Positions 8,069 through 16,125 of a stretch of DNA of 60,255 bases are shown here, in pieces. A program made the translations under genes and the position numbers. Source of the DNA: Pseudomonas sp. QTF5 (GTDB lineage: Bacteria; Pseudomonadota; Gammaproteobacteria; Pseudomonadales; Pseudomonadaceae); assembly GCF_000512695.2 (NCBI RefSeq), contig NZ_AZRW02000038.1:1-60255 (forward strand). Direction: 5' to 3'. Under the pieces are notes generated by a model that saw only the letters and a list, made by a program, of their open reading frames with translations, did no database searches and had not been told where the DNA came from. Positions within the stretch are counted from its first letter, which is position 1; the number at the start of each line of letters is the position of its first letter.

Positions 8069-8512
8069 TTACGCGACGATGGGCGGGGCGCGGGTGCGGG
8101 CGCCGGGGAAGAAGGTTTGCCGGGCGTGGCCCAGGCGGGTAGCGGGATTGGTGAAAGTGGTTGTCTGTGGACTGTCGAAGGCGACGAAGGACTGACCGCC
8201 AGTGAGCGCCGGGCAATTGAACAGCAGGCTGCAATAGCCGCACTTTTCCCAGAGTGCATGATGGTCAGTTTTGGGTGGGCAGTGCTCGGCGGCGACTTGC
8301 GCGCCATGCTCCATGGCCGACATGTCCATGCTCATGTCCATCGACATGGTCATGCTCATGGACATCGGGGCGCGCGAATCCATCGGCATCGACTGAGAAA
8401 TCAGCGGACCGATAAAGATCATCAGCATGGCGAACAGGCTGATCCAGCTGCCGCGCGTCAGGCTCAATGACTGACGGCGGGACACGGACGGCCTACGCAT
8501 GGGCGTTTTCAA
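8069..8512 (-). CDS. DUF2946 protein with Met-rich segment
   Basis: This 147-residue protein has an N-terminal hydrophobic segment (WISLFAMLMIFIGPLIS, about residues 23-39) that anchors or exports it. A methionine repeat follows, with MSMSMTMSMDMSMDMSAM near residues 50-67. The conserved DUF2946 core comes next, with CPP...HH...CGYCSLLFNCP. DUF2946 proteins occur beside copper receptors such as PA3791 next to oprC. A periplasmic copper-binding role is inferred from Met/His/Cys content and neighbours. It follows the PCu(A)C gene by nine bases and belongs to the same minus-strand operon. Confidence 0.75.
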   Translation of the reverse strand: MKTPMRRPSVSRRQSLSLTRGSWISLFAMLMIFIGPLISQSMPMDSRAPMSMSMTMSMDMSMDMSAMEHGAQVAAEHCPPKTDHHALWEKCGYCSLLFNCPALTGGQSFVAFDSPQTTTFTNPATRLGHARQTFFPGARTRAPPIVA

Positions 8513-8521
8513 CGTGGGCGA

Positions 8522-9001
8522 TTACTGGGCGTGCATGTGCTCTTGCATGCCTTCAGGCGCTTTTTTCTGCACCGCGACATCGACCGTCACATCGCCGGCC
8601 TTTTCGAAGTGCATCGTCAGAGGGAAGCGTTTGCCGTCGCTCAACAGGCTGCGGTCTTCGAGCTCCAGCAGCATCACGTGATACGCCATCGGGGCGAAAG
8701 TGACTTCGCCGCCAGCCGGAATTTCGACGCTGGGCACTTGCTGCATTTTCATCAAATCGTTTTGCATCACATGCTCGTGCAGCTGGGCAACGCCTGCGAT
8801 CGGCGAGTCAACGCTCAGCAGTCGGTCGGCGGTTTTGCCGTTGTTGTGAATCACGAAATACGCGGCGACGGTGGGCGCGTTGGGCGGCAACTCTTGCGAC
8901 CACGGATGGGCGATCTCAAGTTCGCCAGCCTTGTATTCGTGAGCATTGGCAAAACAGGCAGGCAGCAGCAATACAGCCAGAACGATGAGTTTGTTCAACA
9001 T
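8522..9001 (-). CDS. PCu(A)C family periplasmic copper chaperone
   Basis: This 159-residue protein has a signal peptide (MLNKLIVLAVLLLPACFANA) followed by the PCu(A)C beta-barrel. The Cu(I)-binding motif is present: HEHVMQNDLMKM around residues 75-86 and GGEVTFAPMAYHVM around residues 97-110, giving the H...M...HxM ligand set. It would shuttle Cu(I) in the periplasm, for example to cytochrome oxidase assembly or resistance factors. The adjacent C-terminal His (EHMHAQ) adds a possible extra ligand. It lies between two DUF2946 genes and upstream of oprC. Confidence 0.9.
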   Translation of the reverse strand: MLNKLIVLAVLLLPACFANAHEYKAGELEIAHPWSQELPPNAPTVAAYFVIHNNGKTADRLLSVDSPIAGVAQLHEHVMQNDLMKMQQVPSVEIPAGGEVTFAPMAYHVMLLELEDRSLLSDGKRFPLTMHFEKAGDVTVDVAVQKKAPEGMQEHMHAQ

Positions 9002-9049
9002 GGCAGTTCTCCAGAACGATTCAAAACGCAGGTCAATTGCGAGAAGGAA

Positions 9050-9448
9050 TCACACCAGGGGGGACGCGCGGGGGTTGAGGCTCGGCCATTGCTGGCGCGG
9101 TGTTGGTGTGTCGAGGGCGGCAGGCGGCAGGCTTCGATTGGCCTCGAAACGCGCAAAATACAGCTGCGGCACATGCCCCGGTAACGCCACCAATGGCGCC
9201 GAGCCCGAGCAGCACCAGCAATGCTGCATGTTGGAATGATCGTCGCTCTGCGGGACTTTCTGCTCGATATCGCCCAGAGAAATCGCCACCAGTTTCGTGC
9301 CGCTGGAAGAACAGAAACTGCCCCACAGCAATTGTTCTGCAGGCGATTTCGCCGTCTGCGCCATCGCTCCGGACATCGGCATGGCGAGCATGTTGAACAG
9401 CACTGCAAAGCAGGCGATCCAGGCAAATGCGAGCCGTTGTCGGGACAT
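9050..9448 (-). CDS. DUF2946 family protein
   Basis: This 132-residue protein has a signal peptide or anchor (residues 8-30, AWIACFAVLFNMLAMPMSGA). The DUF2946 core has FCSSSG and HSNMQHCWCCSGSAP, a CWCC cluster with nearby His that could bind metal. It is the first gene of the copper module, reading 9448 to 5727 and then 5602 to 4223. Its stop lies 48 bases before the chaperone start. Regulation by copper is likely from context but no operator was identified upstream; a CCTGATCAGG palindrome lies at about 9495-9504. Confidence 0.7.
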   Translation of the reverse strand: MSRQRLAFAWIACFAVLFNMLAMPMSGAMAQTAKSPAEQLLWGSFCSSSGTKLVAISLGDIEQKVPQSDDHSNMQHCWCCSGSAPLVALPGHVPQLYFARFEANRSLPPAALDTPTPRQQWPSLNPRASPLV

Positions 9449-9564
9449 GAGGACAGATCCGGTTAAGTGAGCAATCAGGCGCGACTATTTAGCCTGATCA
9501 GGGGCGATAAGTAAAAAGGCCGCGTGCGGTGTGGTGTCGCAGTAAAACTGCTGATGTGCATCTG

Positions 9565-9888
9565 TCAGTGTGCAGGTACGGCATGTACTTGCATGTCTAC
9601 TCCTAGCGTAGCTCGAATAACCGCGAATATTGCGGCGAGGTTATCCATGCTTGGGTTGCCTTTGGCAGATAGCATTCGATGGAGACTTTTGCTGGGTTTT
9701 GCCGTTTCCTTCGCCAGTTCTTCGAAACCGACGGTAGCGTTCACGAGGTCGCGCAATATGATCCTGGCCATTTCCGGCTCACCATTGAGAAACAGAGTAG
9801 CAGCCTCATCCAGCAATGCCTGTGCGAACTCAGGATCACGCTTGGCACGTTCGGCAATGGTGTGTTTGTAGCTTCGGGTGAGAGCCAT
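9565..9888 (-). CDS. HigA-like antitoxin of a type II toxin-antitoxin pair
   Basis: This 107-residue protein carries an all-helical core containing NATVGFEELAKETAKPSKSL and MLSAKGNPSMDNLAAIF. That core is the helix-turn-helix of the addiction-module antidote family (HigA/DNA-binding type) found downstream of RelE/ParE-like killers in Pseudomonas. It should neutralise the toxin encoded just upstream and repress the shared promoter. The two genes are separated by four bases. The order toxin-antitoxin is as in higBA and opposite to relBE. Confidence 0.85.
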   Translation of the reverse strand: MALTRSYKHTIAERAKRDPEFAQALLDEAATLFLNGEPEMARIILRDLVNATVGFEELAKETAKPSKSLHRMLSAKGNPSMDNLAAIFAVIRATLGVDMQVHAVPAH

Positions 9889-9892
9889 GAAG

Positions 9893-10228
9893 TTACCTCC
9901 GGTTCCGTTCAGCTTTTTTTCGAGTTCGAAATTCGGCTATTAGTGTTTTTGCCTGTTTTATGTCGGTTTTTTGAGTGGACTTATCGCCACCGCCGAACAG
10001 GATGATCAGGCGCTTTCCCTCTTGTACCAAATAGATTCTATAGCCAGGTCCCCAATTGATTCGGTATTCACCGAGACCGTCGAACCACTTGATGTTGGAG
10101 GTGTTGCCTAATTCCAATCGAACCATAGCGTTGGATACCTTGAGAGCTGCCTGTGGACTCAAGGTTGAGAACCAATGTCCGAACGGGCTTGTTTCGTTTT
10201 CTTGCAAGTATTCTTCGAGTGTGATCAC
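9893..10228 (-). CDS. RelE/ParE superfamily toxin (HigB-like, Gp49-type)
   Basis: This 111-residue protein starts from GTG at 10228 (MITLEEYLQENETSPFG), preceded by AAGG at a good distance. A TTG at 10249 would add seven residues. The conserved body includes WFDGLGEYRINWGPGYRIYL and IILFGGGDKSTQKTDIKQA, matching phage-derived Gp49/HigB killers. These are usually ribosome-dependent mRNA endonucleases. It precedes its antitoxin by four bases. The pair lies between the copper module and cobK and may be a recent insertion. Confidence 0.85.
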   Translation of the reverse strand: MITLEEYLQENETSPFGHWFSTLSPQAALKVSNAMVRLELGNTSNIKWFDGLGEYRINWGPGYRIYLVQEGKRLIILFGGGDKSTQKTDIKQAKTLIAEFRTRKKAERNRR

Positions 10229-10284
10229 AGGCGGCCTTGAAGGTAACAAATAGGTTACTGTTCATGCAAGCCAATGATCCTGCC

Positions 10285-11010
10285 TTACGGAGTGAAGGTC
10301 GCCAACGCAACAAGTGTTTCTTCAAGCGTCAGAAACTCCCGCTCAACCCCCGGCAACACCGGTCGCTTCAACACCAGCACCGGCACTCCACGCTCCCGCG
10401 CCACTTCCAGTTTCGGTTCAGTGGCGGTGCTGCCGCTGTTCTTGCTGATCAGCACGTCGATCTGCCGACGCTCGAACAGCTCGCGTTCATCCTCGATCAG
10501 AAACGGCCCACGCGCGCCGATCACTTCGCAGCGCTCGTTGCCCGGATAAACGTCCAGTGCACGCAATGTCCAGAATTGCTCCGACGGGATTTCGTGCAGG
10601 TGCTGCAGCGGTTCGCGTCCGAGGGTGAACAGCGGTCGGCGAAAGGGTTTCAGTGCTTCGATCAGTTCGGCCCAGTCGCTGACTTCGCGCCAGTCATCCC
10701 CGGCTTGTGGTTGCCAGGCCGGACGTCGCAGGGCCCAGCATGCAATACCGCACAATTGCGCGGCGGTGGCGGCGTTCTGGCTGATTTGCGCTGCGTAGGG
10801 GTGGGTCGCATCCAGCAGCAGGTCAATGCCTTCATCCCGAATGAACTGCGCCAGACCTTCAGCGCCACCATAGCCGCCAACGCGAACCTGGCAGTTCAGA
10901 TCCGTCGGCACGCGACCGACACCGGCCAGGCTATAGATGTGTTCTGGCCCCAGGGTTCGGGCGATGGCCAGGGCCTCAGTGATGCCGCCGAGCAACAACA
11001 CGCGCTTCAT
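10285..11010 (-). CDS. cobK: Precorrin-6A reductase
   Basis: This 241-residue enzyme reduces precorrin-6A to dihydroprecorrin-6 with NADPH in corrin-ring synthesis. The N-terminal nucleotide-binding segment is RVLLLGGITEALAIA and the family motif LLLDATHPYAAQISQNA is near residue 80. The ATG at 11010 overlaps the cbiD stop by four bases, so I use it rather than the open extension to 11121. It is the last gene of the leftward cobL-cbiD-cobK operon. Confidence 0.9.
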   Translation of the reverse strand: MKRVLLLGGITEALAIARTLGPEHIYSLAGVGRVPTDLNCQVRVGGYGGAEGLAQFIRDEGIDLLLDATHPYAAQISQNAATAAQLCGIACWALRRPAWQPQAGDDWREVSDWAELIEALKPFRRPLFTLGREPLQHLHEIPSEQFWTLRALDVYPGNERCEVIGARGPFLIEDERELFERRQIDVLISKNSGSTATEPKLEVARERGVPVLVLKRPVLPGVEREFLTLEETLVALATFTP

Positions 11011-12104
11011 TGAAAAACTCCTGCATGGCCGACAATCCCGCCCTGGCGATCGATGGCGAACACTTCGACCTGAACCTGCGCCGGCACCACGCTGCGGGCA
11101 AAGTCCAGGGCGTGCTGACACACCGCGTCGCCGAGGGCGATCCCGGCAGCGCTGGCCATGGCCAACGCCTGCTGACTGGTATTGGCTTCGCGGATCGTCT
11201 GTTGCAACGCCTCATCCGCGCCGACCGCCGCAGCCCATTCGGCCAGTTGCGGCAGGTCGATGCTTGAATGCCGACTGTGCAAATCCATGTGCCCGGCCGC
11301 CAGTTTGCTGATTTTGCCGAAGCCGCCGCAGAGGCTGAGTTTATCCACAGGCACTTTGCGCAAATGCTTGAGCACCGCGCCGACGAAGTCGCCCATTTCG
11401 ATCAGGGCGATTTCCGGCAGGTCGTAGACTCGGCGCATGGTGTCTTCGCTGGCGTTGCCGGTGCACGCGGAGATGTGCAGGTAACCATTGGTTTTGGCGA
11501 CGTCGATGCCCTGGTGGATCGAGGCGATGTAGGCCGCGCAGGAGAACGGCCGGACGATGCCGCTGGTGCCGAGGATCGACAAGCCGCCGAGAATTCCCAG
11601 TCGCGGGTTCATGGTTTTCAGCGCCAGGGCTTCGCCGTCCTCGACGTTCACTGTGACCTCGAAACCGCCCGGGTAATCCAGCTCCTCGGCCAGTAGGGTC
11701 AGGTGCTCGCTGATCATTTTGCGCGGTACCGGGTTGATCGCCGGTTCGCCGACATTCAGCACCAGCCCGGGCCGGGTGACGGTGCCCACGCCACGGCCGG
11801 CGCTGAAGCGAATGCCAGGCTCGCTGTGCAGGCGCACTTGGGAAAAGAGCAGGGCGCCGTGGGTCACGTCCGGGTCGTCGCCGGCATCTTTGATCGTTCC
11901 GGCTTCGGCGCCGTTGTCCATCAGTCGACAAAACTCCAGGCGCATCTGCACCCGTTTGCCTTTGGGCAAAATGATCTCGACAGCGTCCGCTTCGACGCCA
12001 CTGAGCAGCAGGCGTGCCGCCGCGAGACTAGTGGCGGTGGCGCAGCTTCCGGTGGTCAGGCCGCTGCGCAGCGGGGCGGGTTGTTCGGCGGTTTCGTCAC
12101 GCAT
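11007..12104 (-). CDS. cbiD: Cobalt-precorrin-5B/precorrin C1-methyltransferase CbiD
   Basis: This 365-residue enzyme has the CbiD N-terminal signature RSGLTTGSCATATSLAAAR near residue 13 and the later GTSGIVRPFSCAAY. It performs C1 methylation with loss of the acetyl fragment. It is the anaerobic-pathway type, used here in place of CobF although an oxygen-dependent CobG is encoded next door. It overlaps cobL by eight bases and cobK by four. Confidence 0.92.
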   Translation of the reverse strand: MRDETAEQPAPLRSGLTTGSCATATSLAAARLLLSGVEADAVEIILPKGKRVQMRLEFCRLMDNGAEAGTIKDAGDDPDVTHGALLFSQVRLHSEPGIRFSAGRGVGTVTRPGLVLNVGEPAINPVPRKMISEHLTLLAEELDYPGGFEVTVNVEDGEALALKTMNPRLGILGGLSILGTSGIVRPFSCAAYIASIHQGIDVAKTNGYLHISACTGNASEDTMRRVYDLPEIALIEMGDFVGAVLKHLRKVPVDKLSLCGGFGKISKLAAGHMDLHSRHSSIDLPQLAEWAAAVGADEALQQTIREANTSQQALAMASAAGIALGDAVCQHALDFARSVVPAQVQVEVFAIDRQGGIVGHAGVFQ

Positions 12105-13308
12105 CGAGGGGTTTCGTCACGTCCAGCAAGGTGATCGGCAGTGCCTGACGCCAGGTGTCGAACTCGCCCAGCGGTTGTGCCTGAGCGACGTGAATGCGGG
12201 TCAGTTCACCGCCATGCCGTTCGCGCCAGGCCATCAGGGTCACTTCGCTTTGCAGGGTGACGGTGTTGGCAATCAGTCTGCCGCCCGGTTTGAGTTGCGC
12301 CCAGCAAATGTCGAGCACGCCTTCGCGAGTGACGCCGCCACCGATGAAAATCGCGTCCGGGCGTTCGAGTCCGGCCAAGGCTTGTGGTGCCTTGCCGCGA
12401 ATCAATTGCAGACCGGGGACGCCCAAGGCATCCCGGTTGTGTTCGATCAACAACTGCCGCCCTTCATCCGCTTCGATGGCCAGCGCCCGGCAACTCGGGT
12501 GAGCGCGCATCCATTCGATGCCGATGGAACCGCTGCCGGCGCCGACGTCCCACAGCAGTTCGCCGGGTGTCGGTGCGAGGCGGGCGAGGGTGATGGCGCG
12601 CACATCGCGCTTGGTCAGTTGGCCGTCGTGCTGGAAGGCAGAGTCTGGCAACCCGGCGAGGCGCGACAGGCGAGGTGTGTTCGGTTCGGCGATGCATTCG
12701 ATGGCGATCAGGTTCAGATCGGCGATCACCGGCTCGCTCCAGTCGTTGGCGACACCCTCGATGCGTCGTTCGGCTTCGCCGCCCAGATGTTCCAGCACGA
12801 TGAGGCGACTCGGCCCGAAACCACGCTCGCGCAGCGACGCCGCGATGGCCGCCGGACTCTGGCCGTCGTTGCTCAACACTAGCAAGCGCATACCACTGAA
12901 TACATGGGCATTGAGCGCGGCGATGGGGCGGGCGACCACCGACAGTGTCACCACATCCTGCAACGGCCAGCCCAGGCGAGCGGCCGCCAATGACACGGAA
13001 GACGGGGCGGGCAGGATCAGCATTTCCGCGCCGGGCAGTTGCCGCGCCAGGCTGGCACCGACGCCATAGAACATCGGGTCGCCGCTGGCTAGCACACAAA
13101 CCGGCTCGCCACGCAGTGCCAGCAATGGTTCAAGGGAAAACGGACTCGGCCACAATTGCCGCTCGCCGCGAATGCATACCGGCAGCAAATCCAGTTGCCG
13201 CTGGCCGCCGAAGATTCGCGAGGCGCCCAATAGGGCGCGACGGGCATTTTTGCCCAGGCCCTTGAAGCCGTCTTCACCGATACCTACTACTGTCAGCCAG
13301 GGTGACAT
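12097..13308 (-). CDS. cobL: Precorrin-6Y C5,15-methyltransferase (decarboxylating)
   Basis: This 403-residue fusion has two domains. The N-terminal CbiE-like tetrapyrrole methylase (residues about 1-200) begins WLTVVGIGEDG. The C-terminal CbiT-like SAM methyltransferase has LLWDVGAGSGSIGIEW near residues 255-270. It methylates C5 and C15 and decarboxylates the C12 acetate. It is the first gene of the leftward operon, divergent from cobG across a 144-base region. Confidence 0.93.
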   Translation of the reverse strand: MSPWLTVVGIGEDGFKGLGKNARRALLGASRIFGGQRQLDLLPVCIRGERQLWPSPFSLEPLLALRGEPVCVLASGDPMFYGVGASLARQLPGAEMLILPAPSSVSLAAARLGWPLQDVVTLSVVARPIAALNAHVFSGMRLLVLSNDGQSPAAIAASLRERGFGPSRLIVLEHLGGEAERRIEGVANDWSEPVIADLNLIAIECIAEPNTPRLSRLAGLPDSAFQHDGQLTKRDVRAITLARLAPTPGELLWDVGAGSGSIGIEWMRAHPSCRALAIEADEGRQLLIEHNRDALGVPGLQLIRGKAPQALAGLERPDAIFIGGGVTREGVLDICWAQLKPGGRLIANTVTLQSEVTLMAWRERHGGELTRIHVAQAQPLGEFDTWRQALPITLLDVTKPLDA

Positions 13309-13326
13309 CTGCCGTCCTCAAAAAAA

Positions 13327-13387
13327 GTCCTCAAACGGACTGTTCCGACGGGCAGGCTTTTCATGCCGTCGGACAAAGCAGGCATAA
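13327..13387. promoter_or_regulatory. Dyad elements between divergent cobL and cobG
   Basis: The 144-base divergent region carries two consecutive inverted repeats. GTCC-6-GGAC lies at 13327-13340, and TCCGACGG (13344-13351) pairs with CCGTCGGA (13366-13373). CATAAT at 13382-13387 could be a rightward -10 box, though no good -35 fits. No cobalamin riboswitch signature was seen. Operator or attenuator function is inferred only. Confidence 0.35.
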
Positions 13388-13452
13388 TACCGCGCCTTCG
13401 CCCGCGAAGCGCCTTTCCCACACAGCCGGTCGCCCCTTTGAACGAACGCCCG

Positions 13453-14775
13453 ATGTCCACCGCCTTACGCCCCTCGGCCTGCCCGGGGTTGCTGCGTATT
13501 GTCCCGGCGCTGGACGGCGGCATCTGTCGGATCAAATTGAGCGGTGGTTCGATCAGCGCCGCCCAGGCTGAAGCGATGGCCAGCGCAGCGGAACGGTTTG
13601 CCGGGGGCGTGATCGAGGCGACCAACCGGGCCAACCTGCAGATTCGCGGGATTGGCAGCGAGCAGACGGCCTTGATCGACAGCCTGCTCGCCGCAGGATT
13701 GGGCCCGCGTACCGCGGCGGGCGACGATGTGCGCAATCTGATGCTCAGCCCGAGCGCCGGGATCGACCGGCAGATGTTGTTCGATACACGCCCGCTGGCC
13801 GAACGGATCCTCACCAGCCTGCAAAGCCATGAGCGTTTTCACCAGTTGAGCGCCAAATTTGCCGTGCAACTCGATGGCGGCGAAGGCCTGGCGATGCTCG
13901 AACATCCTCACGACCTGTGGTTGAGCGCCGTTGAGCAGAAGGGCGAGTGCGTGCTGGCCTTCGGTCTGGCGGGTTGCCCGACCCAGACTCCGTTGGGCGC
14001 GGTGCGACTGGAAAACGGCCATGCGCTGGTGATCGCGGTGCTGGAGCTATTCCTCGATCTGGCGCGTCCCGACCAGACGCGCATGCGTCATCTGCTGGCC
14101 GAATATCCGGTGGCCGGGTTTGTCGCTCAAGTGGCCGAACGTGTGCCGCTACTGCCCATCGTGAGCGGGTCGCGCGTTACGAACTCGAACGTTCTGCACT
14201 CGAGCGTTCTACACATTGGCGCTCATCCTCAGCGTGAAACCGGCCGTGTCTATGTCGGCGCGACACCGCCTCTGGGCCGACTCGATCCCGCCATGCTGCG
14301 GGGCGCGGCACAACTGGCCCGTGAACGGGGCGATGGCAGTCTGCGCTTCACGCCTTGGCAAAGCCTGCTGCTGCCCGGTATTCACGAAGGCGACGCTGTT
14401 GAAGTTACCCACAGTCTTGAACAACTGGGCCTGCGTTGTTCGGCAGACGATGCCTTGGCGCATCTGATTGCCTGCACCGGTTCGGCGGGTTGCGGCAAAG
14501 GCCTGTCCGACACAAAGGGCGATGCCCTGCAACTGGCGGCGTTGCTGCAACGTCACGGCCAAGTCTTGAATGTGCATCTGTCTGGCTGCGCGCGTTCCTG
14601 CGCGGCGGCGCACATCACGTCAGCGACTTTGCTGGCAGTCTCGCCCGGTCACTACGACCTCTATTTTCGCGACGCAGCGCAGCCGGGTTTCGGCGCGCTG
14701 CACGCACGCAATCTTACTATTGAAGCGGTCGCGGCCTTGCTCGACGCCCGCTCACGGAGCCCCCTTGATGCTTGA
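13453..14775 (+). CDS. cobG: Precorrin-3B synthase
   Basis: This 440-residue protein is related to nitrite/sulfite reductases and makes precorrin-3B with molecular oxygen. It has two ferredoxin-like half-domains. The Fe-S/sirohaem-type cysteine pattern ACTGSAGCGKG and HLSGCARSCA lies in the C-terminal third. The ATG at 13453 is chosen because the protein-like sequence (RPSACPGLLRIVPALDGG) begins there. Thirty extra codons upstream to 13363 overlap the inverted repeats and look non-coding. It is the first gene of the rightward cobGHIJ operon and overlaps cobH by eight bases. Confidence 0.9.
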   Translation: MSTALRPSACPGLLRIVPALDGGICRIKLSGGSISAAQAEAMASAAERFAGGVIEATNRANLQIRGIGSEQTALIDSLLAAGLGPRTAAGDDVRNLMLSPSAGIDRQMLFDTRPLAERILTSLQSHERFHQLSAKFAVQLDGGEGLAMLEHPHDLWLSAVEQKGECVLAFGLAGCPTQTPLGAVRLENGHALVIAVLELFLDLARPDQTRMRHLLAEYPVAGFVAQVAERVPLLPIVSGSRVTNSNVLHSSVLHIGAHPQRETGRVYVGATPPLGRLDPAMLRGAAQLARERGDGSLRFTPWQSLLLPGIHEGDAVEVTHSLEQLGLRCSADDALAHLIACTGSAGCGKGLSDTKGDALQLAALLQRHGQVLNVHLSGCARSCAAAHITSATLLAVSPGHYDLYFRDAAQPGFGALHARNLTIEAVAALLDARSRSPLDA

Positions 14776-15394
14776 TTACATCCGCGACGGTCAGGAGATC
14801 TATCGCAACTCCTTCGCGATCATTCGTGCCGAGGCCAACCTTGCGCGCATCCCGGCCGATCTGGAGAAACTCGCGGTGCGGGTGATCCACGCCTGCGGCA
14901 TGGTCGAGGCCATCGACGGGCTGCAGTTTTCCGAAGGTGCCGGCAAGGCCGGGCGCGATGCGCTGGCGGCTGGTGCGCCGATTCTGTGCGACGCGCGGAT
15001 GGTCAGCGAAGGCGTGACCCGCGCGCGTTTGCCAGCCAATAACCAAGTGATCTGCACCCTGCGCGACGACAGCGTCCCGGAGCTTGCCCGCGAGTTGGGC
15101 AACACCCGTTCCGCCGCCGCGCTGGAGCTGTGGCGTCCGCACCTGGAAGGCAGCGTGGTGGTGATCGGCAATGCGCCGACCGCGCTGTTTTATCTGCTGG
15201 AAATGCTCGACGCCGGCGCCCCGAAACCGGCGCTGATCCTCGGCTTCCCGGTGGGCTTCGTCGGCGCCGCGGAATCCAAGGCGATGCTCGCGGCGGACAG
15301 CCGTGGTGTGCCTTTCGTCATCATGCAAGGCCGGCTGGGCGGTAGTGCCATGGCCGCCGCCGCCGTCAACGCCCTCGCCACGGAGATCGAATGA
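14768..15394 (+). CDS. cobH: Precorrin-8X methylmutase
   Basis: This 208-residue enzyme moves the C11 methyl to C12, giving hydrogenobyrinate. The catalytic histidine is H41 in RVIHACGMVE. Other family segments are ILCDARMVSEGV and LILGFPVGFVGAAESK. The ATG at 14768 gives the usual family length and overlaps the cobG stop by eight bases; the longer frame from 14570 overlaps cobG without reason. It is followed by cobI with a four-base overlap. Confidence 0.95.
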   Translation: MLDYIRDGQEIYRNSFAIIRAEANLARIPADLEKLAVRVIHACGMVEAIDGLQFSEGAGKAGRDALAAGAPILCDARMVSEGVTRARLPANNQVICTLRDDSVPELARELGNTRSAAALELWRPHLEGSVVVIGNAPTALFYLLEMLDAGAPKPALILGFPVGFVGAAESKAMLAADSRGVPFVIMQGRLGGSAMAAAAVNALATEIE

Positions 15395-16125
15395 TGCAGC
15401 AACCTGGACGTTTGATTGGCCTGGGCGTCGGCCCCGGTGATCCGGAACTGATTACCGTCAAAGCCTTGCGCCTGTTGCGCGAATCGCCGGTGGTGGCGTA
15501 CTTCGTCGCCAAGGGCAAGAAAGGCAACGCCTTCGGCATCATCGAAGCGCATCTGCAAGACGCACAAACCCTGCTGCCGCTGGTTTATCCGGTGACCACC
15601 GAAGCGCTGCCGGCGCCGCTGTCGTACGAACAAGTGATCAGCGATTTCTACGATGCGGCTGGCGAACAACTCGCCGCGCATCTGGATGCGGGCCGTGACG
15701 TGGCGGTGATCTGCGAAGGCGATCCGTTCTTCTACGGCTCTTATATGTACCTGCATGATCGTCTGGCCGAGCGCTATGAAGCCGAAGTCGTGCCGGGTGT
15801 CTGCTCGATGCTCGGCGGTGCGTCGGTACTCGGTGCACCGCTGGTGTATCGCAATCAGAGCCTGTCGGTGTTGTCGGGTGTGCTGCCGCACGAAGACCTC
15901 AAGCGGCGACTGGCAGATGCCGATGCCGCGGTGATCATGAAACTGGGGCGCAACTTTCCCAAGGTCCGTCAGGTGCTCGAAGAGCTGGGTCTGGCGGAGC
16001 GTGCGCTGTACGTGGAGCGCGCGACCATGGCCAATCAGAAAATCGTGCCGCTGGATCAGGTCGAGCCAATGTCCTCGCCGTACTTCTCGCTGATCATCGT
16101 TCCCGGTGAAAGGTGGCAAGGCTGA
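15391..16125 (+). CDS. cobI: Precorrin-2 C20-methyltransferase
   Basis: This 244-residue SAM-dependent tetrapyrrole methylase has LIGLGVGPGDPELITVKA at residues 9-26, CEGDPFFYGSYMYL near residue 110, and the C-terminal LIIVPGERW. It converts precorrin-2 to precorrin-3A. The start overlaps the cobH stop, and its stop shares one base with the cobJ start (TGATG), indicating translational coupling through the operon. Confidence 0.95.
   Translation: MMQQPGRLIGLGVGPGDPELITVKALRLLRESPVVAYFVAKGKKGNAFGIIEAHLQDAQTLLPLVYPVTTEALPAPLSYEQVISDFYDAAGEQLAAHLDAGRDVAVICEGDPFFYGSYMYLHDRLAERYEAEVVPGVCSMLGGASVLGAPLVYRNQSLSVLSGVLPHEDLKRRLADADAAVIMKLGRNFPKVRQVLEELGLAERALYVERATMANQKIVPLDQVEPMSSPYFSLIIVPGERWQG

Noticed and set aside
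13309..13452. Cobalamin riboswitch ahead of the cob operons
   Set aside because: The B12-box and the length needed for the aptamer are not visible; neither the region ahead of cobL nor that ahead of the ABC operon contains one.
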